Below the pieces are notes generated by a model. That model did no database searches, was not told where the DNA came from, and worked only from the letters and a program-made list of their open reading frames with translations. Shown here in pieces: positions 55,301 to 62,811 of a stretch of DNA of 64,000 bases. How positions within the stretch are numbered: the stretch's first letter is position 1; every line of letters begins with the position of its first letter. A program made the position numbers and the translations under genes. This stretch comes from Emticicia sp. C21. GTDB lineage: Bacteria; Bacteroidota; Bacteroidia; Cytophagales; Spirosomataceae. The stretch lies in NCBI RefSeq assembly GCF_003418935.1, contig NZ_QVMT01000003.1, positions 124,001 to 188,000 of the forward strand, read 5' to 3'.

Positions 55301-57887
55301 TGCTACTTGTGATATTGGTACAATTACCTGGTATAACGATTCAATAGGTGATACCAGCATCGGTACAGGAAATAATCTGCAATTGACCCCAACTGATACT
55401 TATACCTATTATGCTACCTGTTTTAATGGCGATTGTGAAACGAATATGGTAGCTACAGATATGGTGACTGTGACTACTCAACCGACCAATCCGGTTAATG
55501 TAGCCTCTTATAAGTCTGCTGTTTGTAGTGGTGAACCTGCCAGCCTGTCTGCCAGTTGTGCAGTTAGCGAGCCAGTATGGTATAATTCTGCTACAGCCGC
55601 TACTGCTTCAGGTACAGGCGATTATTTTGACCCCACTCCCGCATCCACTACAAGGTATTATGTAGCCTGCGAGAATGGCAGCTGCAAAAGCGAAAGAGTA
55701 GCCACAGAAGAAGTAACCGTAAGACCAACACCGACCAAGCCAACCAATCTTTCCCAGTGGGATACAAAGACTTGTGGTGAAATGTCTATAGATTTAAGCG
55801 GTTCCTGTGCTACCGGAACACTCAAATGGTATGATTCTGCTACAGCTATTACACCTGCTTATGAGGGCTCAGTTGTTTATGCTTATGTAACCAAAACTAC
55901 TACTTATTATGCCGCCTGCGAAACCACTTATTGCAGCAGTGAAAGAGTAGCTATGGAAGAAATCGTGTTTTATGCCAGACCTCAGGATCCTACCGGAATA
56001 ACAGTTAGTAAAACAGCTATCTGTAATGGTGATAGTGTTAGTTTATCGGCTACTTGTTCTATTGGAGAGGTAAAATGGATAAGAGCCTATACAGCCGCAG
56101 GAGTGGAACAATATGACCTTGTGCCTACACACACACCTACAGAAAACAGTATATATTATGCCTATTGTATGAATGGACCTTGTATAAGCAGCTATTTACC
56201 TACCGAGGCAGTAGTTGTAACCGAGCAACCAACTATTCCGACCGACTTGTTTCAGGGTGGAACACAAGTTTGTATAGGGACCGGCATTTATATGACGGCC
56301 TCTTGTGCTATAGGTACGCAAACATGGTATGACTCATCTACCGGAGGAGCAGTGTTAGCAACTGGAGATTATTTCGCTCCTCAACCTACCACAACTACTA
56401 CCTATTATGTGGCGTGTGAGAATGGCAATTGTAAGAGTGCAAGAGTTGCTATGAATCAGATAGTAGTTTATCAACAACCTGTCAACCCAACAGGAGTAGC
56501 AGTGAGTAAAACAGCCATTTGTAATGGCGAAACCATTACTTTATCAGGCTCATGTCTGATTGGTACTTTGCGATGGTACAAAACCAGTATGGATCCCGAT
56601 ACTGCCTTTACCTATAAACCTAAAGTGAACACTACATATCATGCCTTTTGTTCAAATGTAGAATGTTCAAGTGGGATTGTAGCTACTGCCGAGGTGGTAG
56701 TAACACAGCAACCAGTTAATCCGACTAATGTTGGCGTGAGTAGTACGGATATTTGTAAAGGCGATAGTATTACATTAACTGCAAATTGCACTGTCGGCAC
56801 CGTTACATGGTATACCTCAACAACCGGCACAGTCGTTGTTGGTACAGGTGATAACCTCAGCCAGAGTCCAAGCGTAGCTACTAAATATTATGCAGCCTGT
56901 GTAAATGGGATATGTAATAGTGGCAGAGTAGCTACTAGTGAGGTAACAGTAAAAGCAAAACCGGTAACACCTGTTATTTCAGGTAGAAACGCTATTTGTG
57001 CCGGCGAAAGTGTAACCTTAATGGCTTCCGCCCCTGCTAATCATCCTGATGCCACTTTCCATTGGTCTGGTGGCTCTGTAGGAATTTCGCTGACTACTTC
57101 TCCGGCAACAATAACTAATTATAGAACAGTCGCCTCTTATAATGGTTGTAATAGTGATTCATCAGCTGTATTTACCGTAAGTGTAGGCAGAGTGCCTGAT
57201 CAACCTGCTATTACTGCTGATAATGCCACTATCTGTAAGGGTAGTGCAGTTATTCTCACCGGACAATGTTTAAGCACAACAGACAGCTTTTATTGGAGTG
57301 GTTCTGCAATTACCAATACAAATAGTCTTCAAGGTACTTTTTATAAAAACACAAGACAAATAACAGAGCCGGGTACTTATAAAGGCTGGTGCGAATCGAA
57401 TACCGGTTGTAAAGGAGCTGAAAGAAGCATTACTATCAATCCCGGAAACAACTGCAATGGCAAAAACTTTATTACTATCACTCCTGCGAAACCTGTTGTT
57501 TGTCCCGGTGCATCCGTTACCTTAACAGCCGCAGGTTGTACCGGAACAGTTAGCTGGTTAGGTGGTGTAAGCACACAGACGGGAACATCAATTAGTGTAA
57601 AGCCTACAGCGAATACTACTTACTTTATACAATGTAGCGCAGGTGGCTCTGCCACAGTTGATGTAACGGTAGTAACTTCCGCGGTGGTGATGAGTGCAAA
57701 TATCACTACAGGCAATGAACTGATTAAAGCAGTCAACAGCATTGAATCAAATAAAAAAATCGGCGACCCTGATTTTTCACCTGCTCCCATAGTCACATTT
57801 GAAGCAGGTAAATCAATTTTGCTAAAACCAGGCTTTGTAGCCGATGCCAAAACTGTATTTACTGCGCAGATAAAGGGGTGTAATTAA
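52329..57887 (+). CDS. Giant secreted surface protein: ELWxxDGT repeats, Ig-like array, GCX-type C-terminus
   Basis: 1852 residues from ATG 52329, chosen because it begins the signal peptide (GLFLVLFLCLAKLSSAQ); an upstream ATG (52293) adds 12 unlikely residues. Residues about 30-470 hold eight ELWxSDGTxxGT repeats (beta-propeller-like). After a spacer domain (about 470-640), at least 14 Ig-like repeats of ~80 residues follow, most with the frame PTxVSVxxTAICxGxxxxLxATC and YYxACxNGxCxSxRVAT. The C-terminus has a VTFEAGKSILLKPGF coat-hanger-like segment and ends Gly-Cys-Asn. The layout suggests a large adhesin or binding protein displayed at the surface. Confidence 0.9.
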   Translation: MKQFFTRKYGLFLVLFLCLAKLSSAQMPYIVKDINKGGIASVNNLISANGVLFFTAYDTGYAHGEELWRSDGTAAGTYLVKDINPGGGSSEITGMTNVNGTLYFRATDASGIRRLWKSDGTEQGTIAVSTEVSANGYITNVGSTIYFMGNTSTYGTELWKTDGTAGGTMMVKDINPGSGSPFVSELANINGTLYLRAAFNNTVQLWKSDGTDQGTVLVTQINSPWADIRQFTNFNGTLFLIIDDTIHGRELWKSDGTEQGTVMVKDINPGLDDAYISGMLIMKDTLYFSAITNATGRELWKSDGTEAGTKMIIDLNPGDGSSYLDFIINVNDTLYFVEDDGVHGRELWKTDGTAAGTELVKDIYPGSWGSSILNILNVNGTIYFAANTGSGGPELWKSDGTEAGTVLVRNIAPSDDYQYIDFMTNVNGRLYFMCSTAVDGTAYKSTLWSVGTCTPANTGINTIEKTTPYNSQVQSSSNTTCYCNVFNELIATVESSGEAPVNGNISVKEWLYPPLDGNYVRRQYELYPETDTDNATAKVTLYYTQSDFNEYNSYDYTANSLKLPVDSSDIKGIRSIRIEKHGGTSSNDTGWPITYPGAMTEINPDDADIVWNSTAKRWEVNFETTGMGGYIIRTLELTDPTAVSVSDTAICSGPDITLSATCAQGTLNWYASASGGSSIGTSSPLILSPTVTTTYYAACEYGLNSTNRIATSEVVVTTMPTSPENISIDKTDICSGTNVELTATCPIGSVKWYTLASGGSAFSTASSLQVSPPYNTSYYVACENGDCKTDRVWVGDVVVTDQPDNPTSVSIDQTNVCSNNYVGFSASCDYGTATWYKGEYDLTSIATGNWGEVPGITTSYYVACENGDCKSERISAGTVTVTEQPIDPTDVSVSLTSICSGTDITLSAYCSIGEVAWYKIGQDEDIFLETGSIITQTPLVTTKYYAMCINGICESSRVITEQVVVTTMPSKPTGVSVDKTAVCSGTSIILSATCDIGTITWYNDSIGDTSIGTGNNLQLTPTDTYTYYATCFNGDCETNMVATDMVTVTTQPTNPVNVASYKSAVCSGEPASLSASCAVSEPVWYNSATAATASGTGDYFDPTPASTTRYYVACENGSCKSERVATEEVTVRPTPTKPTNLSQWDTKTCGEMSIDLSGSCATGTLKWYDSATAITPAYEGSVVYAYVTKTTTYYAACETTYCSSERVAMEEIVFYARPQDPTGITVSKTAICNGDSVSLSATCSIGEVKWIRAYTAAGVEQYDLVPTHTPTENSIYYAYCMNGPCISSYLPTEAVVVTEQPTIPTDLFQGGTQVCIGTGIYMTASCAIGTQTWYDSSTGGAVLATGDYFAPQPTTTTTYYVACENGNCKSARVAMNQIVVYQQPVNPTGVAVSKTAICNGETITLSGSCLIGTLRWYKTSMDPDTAFTYKPKVNTTYHAFCSNVECSSGIVATAEVVVTQQPVNPTNVGVSSTDICKGDSITLTANCTVGTVTWYTSTTGTVVVGTGDNLSQSPSVATKYYAACVNGICNSGRVATSEVTVKAKPVTPVISGRNAICAGESVTLMASAPANHPDATFHWSGGSVGISLTTSPATITNYRTVASYNGCNSDSSAVFTVSVGRVPDQPAITADNATICKGSAVILTGQCLSTTDSFYWSGSAITNTNSLQGTFYKNTRQITEPGTYKGWCESNTGCKGAERSITINPGNNCNGKNFITITPAKPVVCPGASVTLTAAGCTGTVSWLGGVSTQTGTSISVKPTANTTYFIQCSAGGSATVDVTVVTSAVVMSANITTGNELIKAVNSIESNKKIGDPDFSPAPIVTFEAGKSILLKPGFVADAKTVFTAQIKGCN

Positions 57888-57894
57888 AATAAAA

Positions 57895-58048
57895 TTGTGG
57901 TGCGAACCTCCAGTTCGCGGTTTAGGCGACTAAATCAAGATTTAGATTGAAACTGGAGTGAGAGATTTAGGAAGAATAAAATAATTCAGTTTTTGAAATT
58001 ATAGATATGTTACCTAAAAAACCGCGAGCTGGAAGTTCGCGCCACAAA
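57895..58048. repeat. Long palindromic element (TTGTGGTGCGAAC termini)
   Basis: The left arm 57895-57923 and right arm 58018-58048 are near-reverse complements (about 29 bases). Words include GTTCGCGGTTT on the left and AAACCGCGAGCTGG on the right. They enclose an AT-rich loop. It starts 8 bases past the giant gene stop. It may serve as its terminator. Confidence 0.75.
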
Positions 58049-58085
58049 TTTCTCCATAAAAAATACTTAAGGAAATGTTAATGTT

Positions 58086-58116
58086 TTTGCGTCAATCAGT
58101 TTTCTTCTTTACTTTG
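58086..58116 (+). promoter_or_regulatory. Candidate promoter of the thioredoxin-fold gene
   Basis: TTTG (58086-58089), 19 bases, then TTACTTTG (58109-58116), one mismatch from TAnnTTTG, 21 bases before the ATG at 58138. Confidence 0.5.
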
Positions 58117-58137
58117 TTGCTTCATTAAAGTCTTAAT

Positions 58138-59337
58138 ATGAAGAGAATATATTTATTGCTTGTTTGTGCACTATTGGCACAATTTACTTTCGCTCAGGGT
58201 ATTGTTTGGGAAACTGATATTGAGACTGCATTCAAAAAAGCCAAGGCAGCTAATAAATTGGTTTATGTAGAATGTTATTTACCCACCTGTCCTATCTGTA
58301 TGAGTTTTGAGCCTATACTTAAATCGGCAAAAGTAGGGGAGTTTTATAACAAAAACTTTATCAATTATAAACTCAATGGCGAAAAACCCGAACAGGTAAA
58401 ATTTCTGAATAGTAAGAATATTCATTTGCCTAATTTTCCATTGTTTTTGTATTTCGACCCTGATAAAAATCTGGTACATCAGGCAGAAGCAGGCGAGCCT
58501 AAGGAAGACGGGGTTATTAATATAGGAAAGATAGCTCTTGACCCTGATAAAAGAGCATCAAGCTATAAAAAGCGTTATGAAGCCGGGGAGAGAGACCTGA
58601 ATTTCTTAATTAACTATGCTTACTATAGCCGTGTGGTAAAAGATACAGCTACCAATCTGGTTGTTGCCAAAGCAGTATATGATGTATTCCCAAAAGATGA
58701 TCTAAACGGCCCGATTAGCTGGGCTATTACAAAAAAAGTAGTAGAAGATATTGATAATGGTTTTGCCCAATACTGGCTGGAACACGTAGATGCTGCTAAA
58801 CAATATGAAGCTGCCGGAGGACACCCAGGCGGCGAACAGAATATCTATGGCGTGATTATCCAGAGCTCTTTATATAGTTTGAGAGGCCAGTCTTATTCTT
58901 CTGCTAAAATCAATAAGATTAAGGAATACATGAATAAAGTAGGCTTCGGACAATATGCCGAGGGTGCTACCTGGCAATTTGAAGCTAAAGCTTTAGTACG
59001 GGAGGGGCAAACCGCATCAGCAATAGGAGTCATAGATAATTTTGCTAAGAAACTGGCCACCAATGGCGCTGCACTCACCTTTATAGGGTCTTTTGTATTA
59101 GACATCACTACTGATAATACTTATGTACCGCAAGCTGAAAAGTATATCATGCAAGGGAGACCTCTCTTGAAAGACAATACGCAACTTACAGAATCTTATT
59201 ACCAGGCTGCCAGAGCGAAACAACGAAAAGGAGATATAGTTGCCGCCAAAAAGGATCTGGTTGAGGCCAGAAAATATGCTACGCTAGGGAAAATTGATTT
59301 GAAGAAGATTAATGATTTGGAGGCAGGGTTGAAATAA
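58138..59337 (+). CDS. Secreted thioredoxin-fold protein with CPIC motif and helical C-terminus
   Basis: 399 residues. Signal peptide to about 20 (LVCALLAQFTFAQ). A thioredoxin-like domain (about 25-130) carries CPIC (Cys51-Pro-Ile-Cys54), where typical thioredoxins have CGPC, with a cis-Pro-type LPNFPLFLYFD strand. The remaining ~270 residues are helical with TPR-like pairing. It is likely a periplasmic thiol reductant or chaperone, but the redox partner is unknown. The C-terminal helical repeats suggest protein binding. Confidence 0.82.
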   Translation: MKRIYLLLVCALLAQFTFAQGIVWETDIETAFKKAKAANKLVYVECYLPTCPICMSFEPILKSAKVGEFYNKNFINYKLNGEKPEQVKFLNSKNIHLPNFPLFLYFDPDKNLVHQAEAGEPKEDGVINIGKIALDPDKRASSYKKRYEAGERDLNFLINYAYYSRVVKDTATNLVVAKAVYDVFPKDDLNGPISWAITKKVVEDIDNGFAQYWLEHVDAAKQYEAAGGHPGGEQNIYGVIIQSSLYSLRGQSYSSAKINKIKEYMNKVGFGQYAEGATWQFEAKALVREGQTASAIGVIDNFAKKLATNGAALTFIGSFVLDITTDNTYVPQAEKYIMQGRPLLKDNTQLTESYYQAARAKQRKGDIVAAKKDLVEARKYATLGKIDLKKINDLEAGLK

Positions 59338-59366
59338 TACTAAAAGGACTTTAATGTGCAAACAAG

Positions 59367-59389
59367 GAGACAAGGCATTGCCTTGTCTC
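59367..59389. repeat. Palindromic repeat, GAGAC family copy 2
   Basis: Arms GAGACAAGGCA and TGCCTTGTCTC (11 bases) flank a single central T. The same core GAGAC and GGCATTGCC centre as in the copies at 7687 and 62538-62679. Confidence 0.72.
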
Positions 59390-59436
59390 TACTCCGCAAA
59401 TGTTATAATTCAGAGAGATTATTTATATTTTAAATA

Positions 59437-60219
59437 TCAAAATTTCCTCAACCCACTTAAATACGAAGGGCCACCCAACGCACGCATCTGGCGGGAGATT
59501 TGTCCGGTACGGCGCACCACATAAGGGCCTGGTTTAGATATAGACCATTTGATAGGGCTTGGTAATACGGCTGCTATCCGAGCGGCTTGTTCACGGGTCA
59601 GGTCATTGGCTGATTTTCTGAAATAACGTTTGGAGGCTTCTTCTACACCAAAAGTCATATCTCCCATTTCGGCTACATTAAGGTATACTTCCAGAATGCG
59701 TTGTTTACCCCATATCAATTCTATCAGTGCCGTAAAATATACTTCAATGGCTTTTCTGATATAACTTCGGGTTTGCCACAAAAATACATTTTTTGCTACC
59801 TGCTGCGAGATAGTACTAGCACCTCTGATCTTCTTACCTTTCATATTACGCTGAAAAGCATTGCCCATCGATTTAAAATCGAATCCATAATGTTCCGGAA
59901 AAAGCTGGTCTTCAGCTGCTACTACTGCCAGTGGTGCTTCTCTTGATATTTTATCGTACGATGTCCAGTCGTAATAAATTTCACTTTTTTTCCCGTCAGC
60001 TATCGCTTCTATTTTTCTTGAAAGCATAGTAACTGTAAATGGCACAGGCACGAATTTGAACAGGATAACTGCCCCAATAGTAGAGGTAAAGAAAAATATA
60101 ATGAATTTGATAAGTGTGCTCTTAAGCCTAACCCATACCGAAGCCAATCGGGATTTGGGTGGTGCAGTTTTAACTTTAGCGGGTGGAGGTGTTTTGCTTC
60201 GGAATGTATTTTTAGCCAT
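59437..60219 (-). CDS. mtgA: Monofunctional biosynthetic peptidoglycan transglycosylase
   Basis: 260 residues. N-terminal membrane anchor (about 37-55) and then the GT51 transglycosylase domain. Motifs present: AAEDQLFPEHYGFD (catalytic Glu), RGASTISQQVAKN, KQRILEVYLNVAEMG and the GVEEASKRYF(RK) stretch. It polymerises lipid II into glycan strands at the inner membrane. The 60-base gap upstream of the start holds a perfect 14-base palindrome (CGCAAAATTTTGCG, 60265-60278) between it and the PhzF gene end. Confidence 0.95.
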   Translation of the reverse strand: MAKNTFRSKTPPPAKVKTAPPKSRLASVWVRLKSTLIKFIIFFFTSTIGAVILFKFVPVPFTVTMLSRKIEAIADGKKSEIYYDWTSYDKISREAPLAVVAAEDQLFPEHYGFDFKSMGNAFQRNMKGKKIRGASTISQQVAKNVFLWQTRSYIRKAIEVYFTALIELIWGKQRILEVYLNVAEMGDMTFGVEEASKRYFRKSANDLTREQAARIAAVLPSPIKWSISKPGPYVVRRTGQISRQMRALGGPSYLSGLRKF

Positions 60220-60264
60220 AGGGCGTAAGTTAAATGGTTAAGGGTGTTTAGGTAATACAAAAAT

Positions 60265-60278
60265 CGCAAAATTTTGCG
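60265..60278. promoter_or_regulatory. Perfect palindrome CGCAAAATTTTGCG
   Basis: A 14-base self-complementary site between the stop of the PhzF gene and the start of mtgA. It could be an operator for mtgA or part of a small terminator; no T-run on the minus-strand exit favours the former. Confidence 0.5.
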
Positions 60279-60279
60279 T

Positions 60280-61164
60280 TTACACAAACCATTTACCTTG
60301 TGCTACTAATTTTACTTTGCCGCCTACCTGTAATTTATAACTTCCCTCTTGGTTTAATTCTCCTTTGATATTGATTAATGACGGGCGTTTCATTTCGTAT
60401 CCCTGCTCTACCAGTTTATGTATCATCGGTAATTCATGTTTAAGCAGGTAAGCCAATAAACAAGAGTTAGCACTTCCGGTGGCGGCATCTTCTACAATTT
60501 TGTCATTTTCTAAGCAAAACATACGGGCGTGCAAATGATTGGCGTGGGCATGGGTTTCAGCTGTAAAGGCGAAGAAAGCAACCGTCAGACCATCGGGCGA
60601 GTTGGTTTTGTAGAGCTTATTTCGTGTCAACCAATCTTTAATAGCTACTTCTTCCAATCGCATTTCCTGAATGGCTTTTAACGTTTTTACAGGAATAATC
60701 AGATAAGGTAATCCAGTAGACACCAGCTGTATAGGCATGATTTCGTCTATATCTTCCGGTTTTATACTTAGTAAGGGTGCTACATCGGTAGTAAAAGTTT
60801 CTCCAAAGGTCGGATTAGTGATTTCGAGCCAGAGTATTTCGTTTGCTACATTCACAGGAACTCTTCCAACTTTGAGATTCAGCGTTACTTCAGTTTCTGA
60901 TTCCTTCATTAAAATATAAGCTGTGCCGAGTGTCGGGTGTCCGGCAAAGGGCACTTCGTATTCAGGAGTAAAGATTTTTACGTCATAAGCCCCTTCTACT
61001 GCTTTATCTGAAAGAATAAAAGTTGATTCCTGAAAACCGATTTCGCGGGCAATCCGAAGCATCTGTTCGTCAGTCAAGCCATTGGCATTATGAAAAACAG
61101 CTAATTGATTACCTTGATATTTTTGCTCGGCAAATACATCGACAATTGAAAAATCTAATATCAT
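60280..61164 (-). CDS. PhzF family isomerase-like protein
   Basis: 294 residues from ATG 61164; an in-frame ATG at 61188 would lie beyond the likely promoter. Family landmarks: DVFAEQKYQGNQLAVF at the start, catalytic-Glu motif GFQESTFIL (about residue 44), PFAGHPTLGTAY, and EDAATGSANSCLLAYL. Members catalyse isomerisation or epimerisation-type steps; the best-known one acts in phenazine synthesis, but no phenazine genes are near, so it is probably a housekeeping homologue of unknown substrate. It is followed by mtgA in the same direction. Confidence 0.92.
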   Translation of the reverse strand: MILDFSIVDVFAEQKYQGNQLAVFHNANGLTDEQMLRIAREIGFQESTFILSDKAVEGAYDVKIFTPEYEVPFAGHPTLGTAYILMKESETEVTLNLKVGRVPVNVANEILWLEITNPTFGETFTTDVAPLLSIKPEDIDEIMPIQLVSTGLPYLIIPVKTLKAIQEMRLEEVAIKDWLTRNKLYKTNSPDGLTVAFFAFTAETHAHANHLHARMFCLENDKIVEDAATGSANSCLLAYLLKHELPMIHKLVEQGYEMKRPSLINIKGELNQEGSYKLQVGGKVKLVAQGKWFV

Positions 61165-61185
61165 AGCCTTATTGTTTAAGATTCG

Positions 61186-61193
61186 CAAAAATA
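61186..61193 (-). promoter_or_regulatory. Candidate -7 element TATTTTTG for PhzF gene
   Basis: An exact TAnnTTTG on the minus strand about 22 bases before the ATG. A CAAA (minus TTTG) lies at 61217-61220, spacing about 23 bases. Confidence 0.45.
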
Positions 61194-61385
61194 GAATTTT
61201 TCCAGAGGAATTAAGGCAAAATAGCGTGTTTGAGTGTTGAAAAAGATGCTTTCTGATAGCAGAATCTGATTAACAACGAAATATCCCCACAAATGGGTGA
61301 TGGAGAACGCATTTTTTTTTAGTTATTTGCCGTGCTTCTGATAAGCCTCATTATTACTATTATTTAATCAACAATCATTAAAATC

Positions 61386-62501
61386 ATGAAAAAGACAATT
61401 CTACTTGCTATGGGTTTGCTATTAGCAGGCTTTATGACATTTGCCCAGGGTGACCTCACTGCTGCTCCTGACGGAGGAAACAAAAAAGCATCAGTATCAG
61501 AACAGATCGGGATAACCAACATAACCATTAATTATGGTCGCCCTGCTGTAAAAGGACGTGAGGGTAAAATCTGGGGTACCCCAGTCGCACACTATGGTCT
61601 GGTTGACTTAGGTTTTGGAACCAGCAAAGCTGCTCCCTGGCGTGCAGGTGCCAATGAAAATACCACTATCAGCTTCTCTAATGATGTAAAAATAGAAGGG
61701 AAAGATTTAGCCGCAGGCACGTATGGCTTTCATATTATTCTGGGCGAAACTGACAATACACTAATCTTCTCTAAGGCTAATAATTCCTGGGGTAGTTTTT
61801 ACTATGACCCTGCACAGGATGCGTTGCGTGTAAATGTAAAAAGCCAGCCTTTAGATAAAAGCGTAGAATGGCTGAAATATGAGTTTATGAACGAAACAGA
61901 TAATTCGGCTACTATTGCGCTGTTATGGGAAAAACGCATGATTCCTTTTAAAGTAGAAGTAGATGTAAATAAGGTTCAATTAGCGTCTTTCAGAAACGAA
62001 TTACATACCAAACCCGGTTTTAAATGGCAATCTTTTGTGCAGGCGGCTAATTATTGCATGCAAAACAATGTAGCATTAGAACAGGCACTTGCCTGGGCTG
62101 ATGAGGCTATTACAGCACGTTTTGTAGGCCAAAAGAATTTTCAGACTTTAAGTACCAAAGCTGGTGTATTAGCCAGACTAAACAGACTGGGAGAAGCCAA
62201 AGCCTTAATGGATGAAGCGGTTCCGATGGGCAGTATGGTTGAATTACATCAGTATGGTCGGGTTTTAATAGGAATGAAACAATCGCAGGAGGCACTGAAA
62301 GTTTTTAAAACTAATTATGACAAAAATCCAAATCAATTTACTACCAATGTTGGTTTAGGTAGAGGATACTCAGCTGCAGGAGATTATAAAAAGGCATTGG
62401 AACACATGAAGGTAGCCCTGACCCAAGCACCGGATGATTTGAATAAGAACAGTGTAGAGGGAATGATAAAGAAGCTGGAAGAGGGAAAGGATGTTAATTG
62501 A
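61386..62501 (+). CDS. DUF2911 protein with C-terminal TPR region
   Basis: 371 residues with a signal peptide (LLAMGLLLAGFMTFAQ). The DUF2911 domain spans about 25-190 with YGRPAVKGREGKIWGTPVAHYG, WRAGANENTTISF, GTYGFHII and WGSFYYDPAQDALRV, and it has an insertion relative to the paralogue at 51310. The C-terminal 170 residues form TPR-like helical pairs (ALMDEAV, ALKVFKTNYDKNPNQFTTNVGLGRGYSAAGDYKKALEH). Function unknown. The TPR suggests a protein partner in the periplasm. Confidence 0.9.
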   Translation: MKKTILLAMGLLLAGFMTFAQGDLTAAPDGGNKKASVSEQIGITNITINYGRPAVKGREGKIWGTPVAHYGLVDLGFGTSKAAPWRAGANENTTISFSNDVKIEGKDLAAGTYGFHIILGETDNTLIFSKANNSWGSFYYDPAQDALRVNVKSQPLDKSVEWLKYEFMNETDNSATIALLWEKRMIPFKVEVDVNKVQLASFRNELHTKPGFKWQSFVQAANYCMQNNVALEQALAWADEAITARFVGQKNFQTLSTKAGVLARLNRLGEAKALMDEAVPMGSMVELHQYGRVLIGMKQSQEALKVFKTNYDKNPNQFTTNVGLGRGYSAAGDYKKALEHMKVALTQAPDDLNKNSVEGMIKKLEEGKDVN

Positions 62502-62811
62502 TTAATAACAGGCTACTAAAATTTATTGTGTTTCGTAGAGATGTAACGGTTCGCCGCGCGATGCATTACGTCTCCATTAGCCTGTGCGCATAAAAATGAT
62601 TGTTTATGCTTTTGATTCAGTCATATAAACATATTTGTATGATTAGACAGTCCCTAGGAGACGTATCGCAATACGTCTCTACGAATGCATTCTTATATAT
62701 TCAATAATCCTTTGCTTTTTCAGTCTATTTTATAGTCTCATACGATTTGGTAACTTTACACGTTTTTATGAACTAAGTGAGTTTTATTTATTACAAATTA
62801 TATAATTATCT
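62502..62811. repeat. Gap with two GAGAC-family palindromes, copies 3 and 4
   Basis: Copy 3 (62538-62574) has arms GAGATGTAA and TTACGTCTC, one mismatch. Copy 4 (62658-62679) has perfect arms GAGACGTAT and ATACGTCTC around CGCA. The two copies are about 120 bases apart. No gene is seen between; the next ATG is at 62812. Confidence 0.7.
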
